Below, one piece after another: positions 8,829-17,000 of a stretch of DNA of 64,000 nt. The position numbers were made by a program, and so were the translations under genes. The notes beneath the pieces were generated by a model that had not been told where the DNA came from, did no database searches, and saw only the letters and a list, made by a program, of their open reading frames with translations. Each line of letters begins with the position of its first letter. Within the stretch, counting starts at the first letter, position 1. This DNA is from Oleiagrimonas sp963817755 (GTDB lineage Bacteria; Pseudomonadota; Gammaproteobacteria; Xanthomonadales; Rhodanobacteraceae), in assembly GCA_963817755.1 (NCBI GenBank), contig CAWFPB010000004.1:118714-182713 (forward strand). The letters run 5' to 3'.

Positions 8829-9845
8829 TCAGGGACGCTCGGGCATCTCGCCCAGGGGCAGAAACAGGGAGAACACGGTCGTGTCGTCCAGGCGGGCATG
8901 ACGCAGGTCGCCGCCGTGTTCGAGGGCGGTCTCGCGGGCCAGGGCCAGTCCCAGGCCGGTGCCGTCGGGGCGACCGGAGACCAGCGGCTGGAACAGCGTT
9001 TCGCGCAGCGCATCGGGCACGCCGGGACCGTCATCGATCACGTCCACGCGCAGCGCGGTCCGAAGTACGCGTTCGCCCACCCTCAGGCCATGCTCGACAC
9101 GCGTGCGCAAGGTCAACGTGTGTGCACCGGCATCCACGGCATTGCGTGCCAGGTTCAGCAGCAATTGCTGCAGGCGGTCGGCGTCGCCGGTGCAGGAAGG
9201 GAGGCTGGGATCGTAGTCGCGCACGATGCGAGGTGTGTCGGGCAGGCCCTCGAGCACGGCCTCGATGCGATCGAGCACGGCGTGCAGGTCCAGTGAGCCC
9301 AGTTGCGGGCGCCCTCCGTGATGCAGCAGCCGGTCGGCCAGCGCGGCCAACCGGTCGGCTTCGCTGATGACCATGCCAGCGAGGTTGGCCAGGTCCGGAC
9401 CGTCGACCCGGCGCTGCAGCAGCTGCGCCGCGCCGCGCAGGCCGGCCAGCGGGTTCTTCACCTCGTGGGCGAATCCGCGAAGAGTGGCCGAAAGCGGAGG
9501 GCTGCGGGAGTCGGGCTCGCTCAGCGGATGCACTTCCAGCAAAAGTTCACCGCCGGCCAGTCGCTGCAGGTCCAGATCCGCATGCAGGATCTCCCCCTGC
9601 AGGGTGTGCAGGCGGGTCGCACGCATGCGCACCGGGGGTTGTCCGTCGAGCACGCGGGCGGCCTGTTCGACAAACGCGGATTCCGCGACCCGAGACGGGA
9701 ACACCTGGCCGCGCAGGCTGCGCACGCCGACTTGCAGGATTTCGGACAGGGCGTCGTTCAGCCACAGCACGCGCAGATCCGCATCCAGCACGGCCAGGCC
9801 GGTCGCCAGCGCGTCAGGAATGTCGGATGAAAACGGTGCATTCAT
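8829..9845 (-). CDS. ntrB: Nitrogen regulation histidine kinase NtrB (NRII)
   Basis: Cytoplasmic sensor kinase/phosphatase partner of NtrC, normally controlled by PII proteins in response to the glutamine/2-oxoglutarate balance. The 338 residues begin with a PAS-like domain (about 10-75, GLAVLDADLRVLWLNDAL). The H-box FAHEVKNPLAGL carries phospho-acceptor His127, and the ATPase domain has an N-box (NLARNAVDAG), D-box (DDGPGVP) and G-box (GTGLGLALAR). There are no membrane helices, as expected for NtrB. First gene of the ntrBC operon; an NtrC-type palindrome sits immediately in front of the ATG. Confidence 0.95.
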   Translation of the reverse strand: MNAPFSSDIPDALATGLAVLDADLRVLWLNDALSEILQVGVRSLRGQVFPSRVAESAFVEQAARVLDGQPPVRMRATRLHTLQGEILHADLDLQRLAGGELLLEVHPLSEPDSRSPPLSATLRGFAHEVKNPLAGLRGAAQLLQRRVDGPDLANLAGMVISEADRLAALADRLLHHGGRPQLGSLDLHAVLDRIEAVLEGLPDTPRIVRDYDPSLPSCTGDADRLQQLLLNLARNAVDAGAHTLTLRTRVEHGLRVGERVLRTALRVDVIDDGPGVPDALRETLFQPLVSGRPDGTGLGLALARETALEHGGDLRHARLDDTTVFSLFLPLGEMPERP

Positions 9846-9862
9846 TGCACCAACCTAGTGCA
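9846..9862 (-). promoter_or_regulatory. NtrC-binding palindrome abutting the ntrB start codon
   Basis: TGCACCAACCTAGTGCA fits the NtrC operator pattern TGCAC-N7-GTGCA exactly and closely resembles the E. coli glnA high-affinity site. It ends one base before the ntrB ATG and covers its ribosome-site region, so bound NtrC would be expected to repress its own operon, as at the E. coli glnL promoter. Two further copies lie upstream of glnA in this window. Binding is inferred. Confidence 0.75.
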
Positions 9863-9949
9863 TAAAAGGGCGCCTCGCAACGGATGCGCGTGCAGACAAG
9901 AGCGAGCTGCACAGGCACACTGGCCCTCCGTTTCCTTGCCGATGGTTCG

Positions 9950-11110
9950 ATGCTCCGATCCGGCCGTCCCGCCCTGGCTCGCAACAACGGCATCGACCTG
10001 CTGCGCGGCATTTCGATTGTGCTGGTGGTCATGAACCACATCGGTTTGCGCATTCCCCTGTATCGGACCGGACTGCGTCAATGGCTGCCCGGGAACCTGC
10101 TGCGGGCGCTGATCTACAACGGTCTGCCCGCGGTGTACATGTTCTTCGTGATTTCAGGCTTCCTGATCACCACGAACATGATCCGGCGATGGGGAACGCC
10201 GGTGGCCGTATCGCTGCGTGCGTTCTACGCCCGTCGGTTCGCCCGGATCGTGCCGCTGCTGGTCCTGCTGGTGGCCGTGTTGAGCCTGATGCACCTGCTG
10301 CAGGTGACCGATTACGTGATTCAACGCCAGGGTCAGTCGCTGGGTGGAGCCATCGCTTCCGCCTTCGGCCTGTACCTGAACTGGTATGAGGCGCGCACCG
10401 GCTACCTGCCGGGCAACTGGGACGTGTTGTGGTCACTTTCGATCGAGGAAGTGTTCTACATCGGATTCCCGCTGCTGTGCCTGGCCATCCGCAGGCTACG
10501 CGTACTGGTGCCGCTGCTGGTGCTGTTGGCGCTGTCATTGCCTGTCACCCGCGGCCTGGCCAGCGGCAACGAGATCTGGATGGAGAAGGCCTACCTGCCG
10601 GGCATGGCGGCCATCGCCAGCGGCGTGATCGGCGCGCTCGTGGCCGCGCGCTGGCACGCCACGCGCGCGGTGGCGACATGGATGGTCGCGGTGGGCGGCG
10701 GGCTGCTCTGCGGCCTGCTGCTGCGCGGCAATCGGCTGTGGCCGTATCTGGGGCATGGGGTGATGCTCGTGCTCACTCTGTCCACCACGATGCTGGTACT
10801 GGGCCTGCATGCCCGCGCCGCGGCCGAGCCGATGCCACCATCCGGGTGGTGCGGGACAGGCTGGTTGCGCGCCTGCGGACGTCACAGCTACGAGATCTAC
10901 CTGACCCACATGTTCGTGGTCTACGGCGCGGTCGGCATGTATCACGCCGTCGGTTCGCCGCTGCCTACCGGTTACCTGTGGTACCCGCCGATCCTTCTGT
11001 TGGCCGGACTGCTGGGCGCGGCGGTGGCACGCTGGATCTCGCAGCCGTGCGAAAGTGGCCTGCGCGATCGCTGGCTGGGACGTGCCGGGGAGATGCGAAC
11101 CGCAGCCTGA
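9950..11110 (+). CDS. Acyltransferase-3 family membrane protein (OafA/YrhL type)
   Basis: An integral membrane O-acyltransferase, about 386 residues with roughly ten hydrophobic helices. Such enzymes acetylate or succinylate cell-surface sugars such as O-antigen, exopolysaccharide or peptidoglycan. The family signature NNGIDLLRGISIVLVVMNH near the N-terminus includes the conserved catalytic-type His, and the FFVISGFLI and SLSIEEVFY motifs follow. The start at 9950 puts the signature about 12 residues from the N-terminus, as usual, and leaves room for the divergent ntrB control region; an ATG at 9884 is in frame but lacks a ribosome site. The surface substrate cannot be told from sequence. Confidence 0.88.
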   Translation: MLRSGRPALARNNGIDLLRGISIVLVVMNHIGLRIPLYRTGLRQWLPGNLLRALIYNGLPAVYMFFVISGFLITTNMIRRWGTPVAVSLRAFYARRFARIVPLLVLLVAVLSLMHLLQVTDYVIQRQGQSLGGAIASAFGLYLNWYEARTGYLPGNWDVLWSLSIEEVFYIGFPLLCLAIRRLRVLVPLLVLLALSLPVTRGLASGNEIWMEKAYLPGMAAIASGVIGALVAARWHATRAVATWMVAVGGGLLCGLLLRGNRLWPYLGHGVMLVLTLSTTMLVLGLHARAAAEPMPPSGWCGTGWLRACGRHSYEIYLTHMFVVYGAVGMYHAVGSPLPTGYLWYPPILLLAGLLGAAVARWISQPCESGLRDRWLGRAGEMRTAA

Positions 11111-11189
11111 GGCGGTCCGGCCAGGATCGTGCATTGCCGCCAGGGCGAACAGTTGGCATGCTTCCATGACGACACAGGGAGGGGTGGGA

Positions 11190-11492
11190 ATGCAGACACT
11201 GACGCTGGGTGATTTCGCGGCACGCGTGAACGAGACATTCACGGTGAGCCTGGATCACGGACAGGGTAATGCGCCGTTCACCCTGGTCGAGGCCCGGCCG
11301 ATGGACGAGGCGGTCACGCTGCCGGGCGCGACGCGTGAACCGTTCGCGCTGCTGTTCCGCAACGAGGCCGCGATCCTGTTCCCGCAGCGCATCTACCCCA
11401 TGCAACACGTGGCGATGGGCGAGTTCGGCATTTTCCTGGTGCCGGTCGCGCGCGAGCAGGCCGGTTTCCTGTACCAGGCGATCTTCAACTGA
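11190..11492 (+). CDS. DUF6916 family small protein
   Basis: A 100-residue soluble protein starting MQTLTLGDFAARVNETF and resembling DUF6916, a family found next to tail-collar protein genes. Recognisable features are the central LVEARPM strand, the FALLFRN segment and the end QRIYPMQHVAMGEFGIFLVPV, which suggest a small beta-barrel-like fold. Function is unknown. The start at 11190 has a strong purine-rich ribosome site (GGGAGGGG). The end overlaps the convergent GNAT gene by 8 bases. Its position places it with the GNAT and three tail-collar genes as one accessory locus. Confidence 0.75.
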   Translation: MQTLTLGDFAARVNETFTVSLDHGQGNAPFTLVEARPMDEAVTLPGATREPFALLFRNEAAILFPQRIYPMQHVAMGEFGIFLVPVAREQAGFLYQAIFN

Positions 11493-12036
11493 TGTCGCGC
11501 TCGCGGTGCATGCAGCGGTAGGCGCCTTCGATTCCGGTCTGCACGAAACCCAGGCGCAAGTAAAGCCGGTGAGCGGCGTCGTTGCGCAGGTCCACGTGCA
11601 GCCTGACCCCTCGCCCCTGCGCGCTGGCCTGGTCGATCACGGCCTTCAGCAGGGCGCTGCCAAAGCCCTGGCCGCGGCACTCGGTCCTCAGCGTGATGTC
11701 AACGATGAGCAGGTCCTCGGCCTCGGTGTGCAGATAGAGCCGGCCGACCGGCGCGCCGTGACGCTCCACGACCAGGAACGGGCCGCGGGGGAAATGACTC
11801 ATGTAGTGCCGATGCTGCAGCGCGAACTGGCTGGCGACGAAATGCTCGCGGGCCTGGCGCGGCCAGCCGACGGCATCCAGTTCCGCGGCGCGGGTCAGGG
11901 CATACAGGGTGCGCAGGAAGGGCAGGTCCGGGACCGTGGCTGGACGCAGGGCCATGCCGTCGGCGCGCAGCGAGGTCGGCAGGTCCGGAGCGCACGCCGG
12001 ATCTGCCGGGAAAGCCGGCAGATCCGGATCGTTCAT
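11485..12036 (-). CDS. GNAT family N-acetyltransferase in the tail-collar locus
   Basis: A 183-residue protein whose last 150 residues form a GNAT fold. The acetyl-CoA loop is seen as RTECRGQGFGSALLKAVID, followed by the LHVDLRNDAAHRLYLRLGF helix and strand typical of the family. It overlaps the first tail-collar gene by 4 bases (ATGA), which implies coupled translation with it and makes it the last gene of a collar-collar-collar-GNAT unit. Its substrate is unknown; modification of a collar protein is a reasonable guess from the tight linkage but is not shown by sequence. Confidence 0.88.
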   Translation of the reverse strand: MNDPDLPAFPADPACAPDLPTSLRADGMALRPATVPDLPFLRTLYALTRAAELDAVGWPRQAREHFVASQFALQHRHYMSHFPRGPFLVVERHGAPVGRLYLHTEAEDLLIVDITLRTECRGQGFGSALLKAVIDQASAQGRGVRLHVDLRNDAAHRLYLRLGFVQTGIEGAYRCMHRERDIS

Positions 12037-12569
12037 GGGCGCGTCGGGTAAATGCCCTGCAGGGCGATGCAGAAATTCACCGCCAGGTAGGGCTGCATGT
12101 TGTCATGCGGCTGGTTGCTGCCCGTGCTTCCCACGCTTTGCGCGGACAGCGACGTGTTCGGTTGCGTGCTGCTCGAGGCGTATGCCGTGGCGCTGCCCGG
12201 CGTGGACAGCGCGTAGCCGTTGGCGGGCGTGGCCGCGCGCTTGCTGCTGTCGCGCTGACCGTAGACCTCGACGCCGTGGCTGTGCGCGGGGATCTGGCTG
12301 TCGGCGAGGGACGCGGTGCTCGCGCCGAAGGCCTCGCCTATCTGTCGCTGTGTCAGGCCCGGACCATGTCCCTGGTTGCACGGTGCCCGGTCCTGGAAGT
12401 TGGGCAGGTTGAAGGTCGATACGCCGTTGCCGCCGTAGGTGGTGCCGATGAGCGAGAACAGCGCGGTGTTTTGGCTGATCGGCAACGACCCACCGGAGCA
12501 GAAGGCCCAGCCGCGCGGCGCGAAGTTGAAACCGAACAGCTGGATTTCGCCGTAGAAGGGTTGTGTCAT
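12033..12569 (-). CDS. Tail-collar domain protein 1 (microcystin-dependent protein type)
   Basis: A 178-residue phage-tail-collar domain protein. It has the family N-terminal block (FYGEIQLFGFNFAPRGW, then ISQNTALFSLIGTTYGGNG and TFNLPNFQDR), a central PAHSH motif, a variable Ser/Thr/Ala-rich middle, and the conserved end NFCIALQGIYPTRP. No signal peptide and no membrane segment. Collar domains normally sit in tail-fibre trimers, but no other phage genes occur here, so it belongs to the chromosomal microcystin-dependent group whose function is unknown. Last of three paralogues in tandem and overlapping the GNAT gene. About 50 bases separate it from paralogue 2. Confidence 0.9.
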   Translation of the reverse strand: MTQPFYGEIQLFGFNFAPRGWAFCSGGSLPISQNTALFSLIGTTYGGNGVSTFNLPNFQDRAPCNQGHGPGLTQRQIGEAFGASTASLADSQIPAHSHGVEVYGQRDSSKRAATPANGYALSTPGSATAYASSSTQPNTSLSAQSVGSTGSNQPHDNMQPYLAVNFCIALQGIYPTRP

Positions 12570-12617
12570 GGTCGGGCGCCTCCGTGACGCTTCGATATCC
12601 GTTGGGGTGAACGCGGC

Positions 12618-13151
12618 TCAGGAGCGGCTCGGGTAGATGCCTTCGACGGCGATGCAGAACGAGGCGGTCAGCGTCGGCATGAGATTGTCATGCGCCTGGC
12701 TGCCGCCGTTGTTCGCCAACGTGGCGGGACTGAGCGCATCCGGCGACACGCCGGTGAAGTCGGTGGCGTACAAGGTGTCGCCGCCGGCCGGCGTGCCCAG
12801 CTGCAGATTGTTCGCCGGCGCCGTGCTGCCGGCGTTGGAGGTGGTGGCCTGGAACGCGTGGCTGTGTGCCGGCATCTGGCTGGGGAGCAGGGTCACGTGT
12901 TCGCTGCCGGACGTGTCGCCCAGCGGGTACTGGGATAGCCCCGGTCCCTGGCCGAAGCCGACCGGGACGCGTCCGCGCAGATCGGGCAAGGCGAAGGTGG
13001 TCCGCCCATCGCCACCGTAGTTGGTTCCCAGCAGCGAGAACAGTGCGTCGTACTGGCTGACGGCCAGCAGTTGCCCGTTGCAGCTCATCCAGCCCACAGG
13101 CGCAAACGGAAACGAGAGCAGGCGAATTTCGCCGACATACGGTGTACTCAT
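12618..13151 (-). CDS. Tail-collar domain protein 2
   Basis: A 177-residue paralogue of its two neighbours: YVGEIRLLSFPFAPVGW, then SLLGTNYGGDGRTTFALPDLRGRVPVGFG, PAHSHAF, and the end SFCIAVEGIYPSRS. The LPDLRGR block is closer to paralogue 3 than to paralogue 1, where it reads LPNFQDR. The middle third is low-complexity and divergent. No signal peptide. The ATG at 13151 gives the family start MSTPYVGEI; the open frame upstream has no family character. About 55 bases separate it from paralogue 3 upstream, enough for a ribosome site but probably not for a separate promoter. Confidence 0.9.
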   Translation of the reverse strand: MSTPYVGEIRLLSFPFAPVGWMSCNGQLLAVSQYDALFSLLGTNYGGDGRTTFALPDLRGRVPVGFGQGPGLSQYPLGDTSGSEHVTLLPSQMPAHSHAFQATTSNAGSTAPANNLQLGTPAGGDTLYATDFTGVSPDALSPATLANNGGSQAHDNLMPTLTASFCIAVEGIYPSRS

Positions 13152-13206
13152 GGTTCGACTCCGGTTCGATGGCCGCGGCGACATGGCGCCGCGACGGGTC
13201 CGTGGA

Positions 13207-13707
13207 TCAGCTGCGCGAAGGGAAGATGCCTGCCAGGCAGATGGCGTAGTTCAGCGCCTGGAATGGCTGCAGGTTGGAGTGCGGCATGCCTTCGCCGCTG
13301 TGGGCGACGGTCTGCGCCGCGAGTGTCGCTTCGCTACCCGGGGTGGCGTAGAGCGCCTCCGATGCCTGCGCCAGCACACCGCCGGTCGGCGCGCGCTGGC
13401 TGGCCGCCGAGGTGGTGCCCTGCAGTGCATGGCTGTGCGAAGGCAGGTTGGCCGGCTGCAGGGTCACGTTTTCCTCGCCGCCGCGCTGGCCCATCGCGTA
13501 GTCGTGCCCGAAGCCCACCGGCACGCGCCCGCGCAGGTCGGGGAGCGCGAAGGTGCTGGTGCCGTTGCCGCCGAACTGCGTGCCCAGCAGCGAGTACAGG
13601 GCCTGGTTCTGAGAGATCGACAGGGTGGAACCATCGCAGAAGCTGAAATTTATGGGCGCGAAATTAAACCCGCCCAGCATGATCTGGCCGATAAAGGTCT
13701 CACTCAT
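13207..13707 (-). CDS. Tail-collar domain protein 3, first gene of the collar unit
   Basis: A 166-residue collar protein: FIGQIMLGGFNFAPINFSFC, then SLLGTQFGGNGTSTFALPDLRGRVPVGFG, PSHSHAL, and the end NYAICLAGIFPSRS. It is the shortest and the promoter-proximal member of the set. The ATG at 13707 has a G-rich ribosome site upstream and gives the family start MSETFIGQI. It is divergent from the giant Ig-repeat autotransporter across 311 bases, so the two units may share control sequences. Duplication within the locus followed by divergence of the middle regions explains the three copies. Confidence 0.9.
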   Translation of the reverse strand: MSETFIGQIMLGGFNFAPINFSFCDGSTLSISQNQALYSLLGTQFGGNGTSTFALPDLRGRVPVGFGHDYAMGQRGGEENVTLQPANLPSHSHALQGTTSAASQRAPTGGVLAQASEALYATPGSEATLAAQTVAHSGEGMPHSNLQPFQALNYAICLAGIFPSRS

Positions 13708-14018
13708 CCGACATTCCCCCCCATTCCGTTTGGTTCCCTGGACAAGCCGGGGCGTGATTAGTGCTTGAGTCTGCACGTGCTGGACAGTGAACACATAGGC
13801 AATTCCGGCAAAGATCATGAAATGAAGGGTATTCTCTGCATTTATCACCTTTGAAGGACTTCACCGCGCACGCCATTGCTGATTCAATGTTGATCAAGCA
13901 AAGGGAGGCGGCCCGGCGTGATTCGGGCCGTTTGCATCAGGGGAATCGGCGTCATCCGTCTGCGAACCCATCCCGCCGTACCGGCCGGATCCGCAGAATA
14001 ATCGCCAGGGAGTCCGTC
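13708..14018. other. 311-base divergent control region between collar genes and autotransporter
   Basis: No gene seen. It must hold the promoters of both the collar unit (minus) and the autotransporter (plus), and it is visibly less GC-rich in 13780-13900 than its surroundings. A 7-bp inverted repeat (CGGCCCG/CGGGCCG, 8-base loop) at 13909-13930 followed by TTT lies in the autotransporter leader and could be an attenuator-like hairpin or nothing. I could not pick a confident -35/-10 pair. Confidence 0.4.
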
Positions 14019-17000
14019 ATGACATCTACTTTCGACACTGGCGTGCGCACGGTGCGCACGATCGCGCGTGCGCAGGCATGGTTTTCACGCAGGGCACGCG
14101 CATTCGGCGCCCTGTTCGTGCTGTGCGCCATGGTCATGCTCCCGGGCATTTCCCATGCCTCCGGCTGTCTCGCCTATTCGCCCATCAACATCACCGTGGG
14201 CTCGGGCCAGACCTACACGATCGACCTGACCGCCAATTACGGCGATTGTGCCTACTACGGCACCACCCTGACGCAGACCACGTCCGCGCACGGCACGATC
14301 AGCAACAGCAATACCAACCCGGCCGCGCATATTTACGTCTACTACACCAACAACGGTGATGGCGCGACGTCCGACGCCTTCAGCTTCCAGGATGACGTCG
14401 GCAATAACATCCAGGTCAACGTCACCATCCTGCCGGCGGCCTCGGCGATCAGCATCACGCCAACGTCCTTCAGCTTCACCGGCGGCACCGCGGTCAATAC
14501 CAGCTTTTCGGCCTCCGGCGGCACCGGGTCCTATTCCTACAGTGTCACCGCGGGTACATTGCCGGCGGGCCTGAGCCTGAGTACGGTCGGCGCGCTGACC
14601 GGCACGCCGAGCGCCTACGGTCCGTACAGCTTCACGGTCACGGCCACCGATTCGAGCAGTACGCCACAGAGCGGCACGCAGTCGTACACCGGCAGCGTGG
14701 CGCCCGGCAACCTGACCATTTCACCGGCCTCGCCGCTGACCAACGCCACGATCACGATTCCGTATTCGGTGTCGCTGAGCGGCAACAACGGCATCGCGCC
14801 GTACTCGTTCGCGATCACCGATCCGGCCAATCTGCCGCCCGGCATCTCGTTGAGCGGGAACACCCTGTCCGGCACGCCGACGGTGGCGGGCACCTACAAC
14901 TTCCACATCGCGGTAACCGACAGCGAGACCGACGCCTCGGGTGCCAGTTCAAGCAACACCGTGGTGCTGCCGTATCAGCTCGTCATCCAGACCGCACCGA
15001 CCATCACGATTACGCCGACGACGCTCTCCAACGGCACGGCGGGCACGGCCTACACCTCGACGAACTTCACGGCCAGCGGCGGCACCAGTTCGTACACCTA
15101 TTCGATATCGACCGGCAGCCTGCCGGCCGGCATGAGCCTGTCCACAGCCGGCACGCTGAGCGGCACGCCGACGGCGGCGGGGACGTTCAATTTCACCGTC
15201 CAGGCCAAGGACGCGAACAATTTCACCGGCACCCAGGCGATCGCCCTGACGGTGGACGCGCCGGCCATCACGGTCACGCCAACCACGGTAGCCAACGCCA
15301 CCGTGGGCGCGGCCTATACCCCGGTGAACTTCACGGCCAGCGGCGGCGCCGCGTCATACTCCTACTCGGTATCGGCGGGCAGCCTGCCGGCCGGCATGAG
15401 CCTGTCCACAGCCGGCACGCTGAGCGGCACGCCGACGGCGGCGGGGACGTTCAATTTCACCGTCCAGGCCAAGGACGCGAACAATTTCACCGGCACCCAG
15501 GCGATCACCCTGACGGTGGACGCGCCGGCCATCACGATCACGCCGACCTCACTCTCCAACGGCACGGCGGGCACGGCCTACACCTCGACGAACTTCACGG
15601 CCAGTGGCGGCACCGGGTCGTACACCTACTCGGTATCGGCGGGCAGCCTGCCGGCCGGCATGAGCCTGTCCTCCGGCGGCACGCTGAGCGGCACGCCGAC
15701 GGCGGCGGGGACGTTCAACTTCACCGTCCAGGCCAAGGACACGAACAATGTAACCGGCACGCAGGCGATCTCCCTGACGGTGGACGCGCCGACCATCACG
15801 GTCTCGCCGAACACGGTATCCAATGCCACCGTGGGCGTGGCCTATACCCCGGCCAGCTTCACGGCCAGCGGCGGCGCCGCGGCGTACACCTACTCGGTTT
15901 CGGCGGGCAGCCTGCCGGCCGGGATGAACCTGTCCTCCGGCGGCACGCTGAGCGGCACGCCGACGGCGGCGGGGACGTTCAATTTCACCGTGCAGGCGAA
16001 GGATGCGAACAACTTCACCGGCACGACCTCGTCGATCAGCATGACGGTGAACGCGCCGACCATCACGGTCGGTCCCGGCGCGATATCCAACATGCAGGTC
16101 GGCGTGCCCTACAGCCAGCAGTTCATCGCGTCCGGCGGCACCCAGGGCAGCGGCTACACGTTCGCGGCCTCGGGCACGGTGCCGGCCGGCCTGAGTCTGT
16201 CCAGCAGCGGCCTGCTGTCCGGCACGCCGACGTCGGCGACCAGTTCGGCCAGTTTCACGGTCACGGCGACGGACCAGAGCACGGGCACGGGTGCGCCGTT
16301 CTCCGGCTCACAGGGATATACGGTCAGTGTTGCTGCTCCGACGCTGTCGATTTCCCCGGTCTCGGGGACGACCCTGACCGCTGCGACGCAGAACAGCAGC
16401 TACAGCCAGCCATTCACCGCCAGCGGGGGCACGCCCAACTACAACTACCAGATCACCGGCGGCACGCTGCCCAATGGCCTTTCGTTGAGTAACGGAGGCC
16501 AGCTGAGCGGCACGCCCACGGAAGCCGGAACCTTCAACTTCACCGTGACCGCGACCGACAGCTCGACGGGGACGGGTTCGCCGTTCACGGTTTCCGGTTC
16601 GTACACGCTCGATGTCCAGCCGATCGTGCCGGTGGCCAACCCGGTCACGATCAATGTGCCCTACAGCAGCACGGCGAATGTCGTTTCGACGAGTTTCTCC
16701 GGCGGCACGCCCACGTCGGTAGCCGTCGCTTCGCCGGCCAGCCACGGCACCGCAACGGCCAGCGGCACGACGATCACCTACACGCCGACCGCCGGCTACA
16801 CGGGACCGGATTCGTTCACGTATACCGGGACCAACTCGGCCGGCACTTCGGCGCCGGCCACGGTCAGCATCACCGTGTCCGCCCCGACGCTCGCGATCAC
16901 GAGTTCGAGCGGCGGTACGTCGCTGACGGCCACCGTGGGTCAGTCCTTCACGCAGACTTTCACCTTCAGCGGCGGCAAGGCGCCGTATCAGGGCTACAGC

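Noticed and set aside
12033..13707. Prophage remnant explanation for the tail-collar genes
   Set aside because: No integrase, capsid, terminase, lysis or other tail genes and no attachment-site repeats were seen nearby; base composition equals the core.
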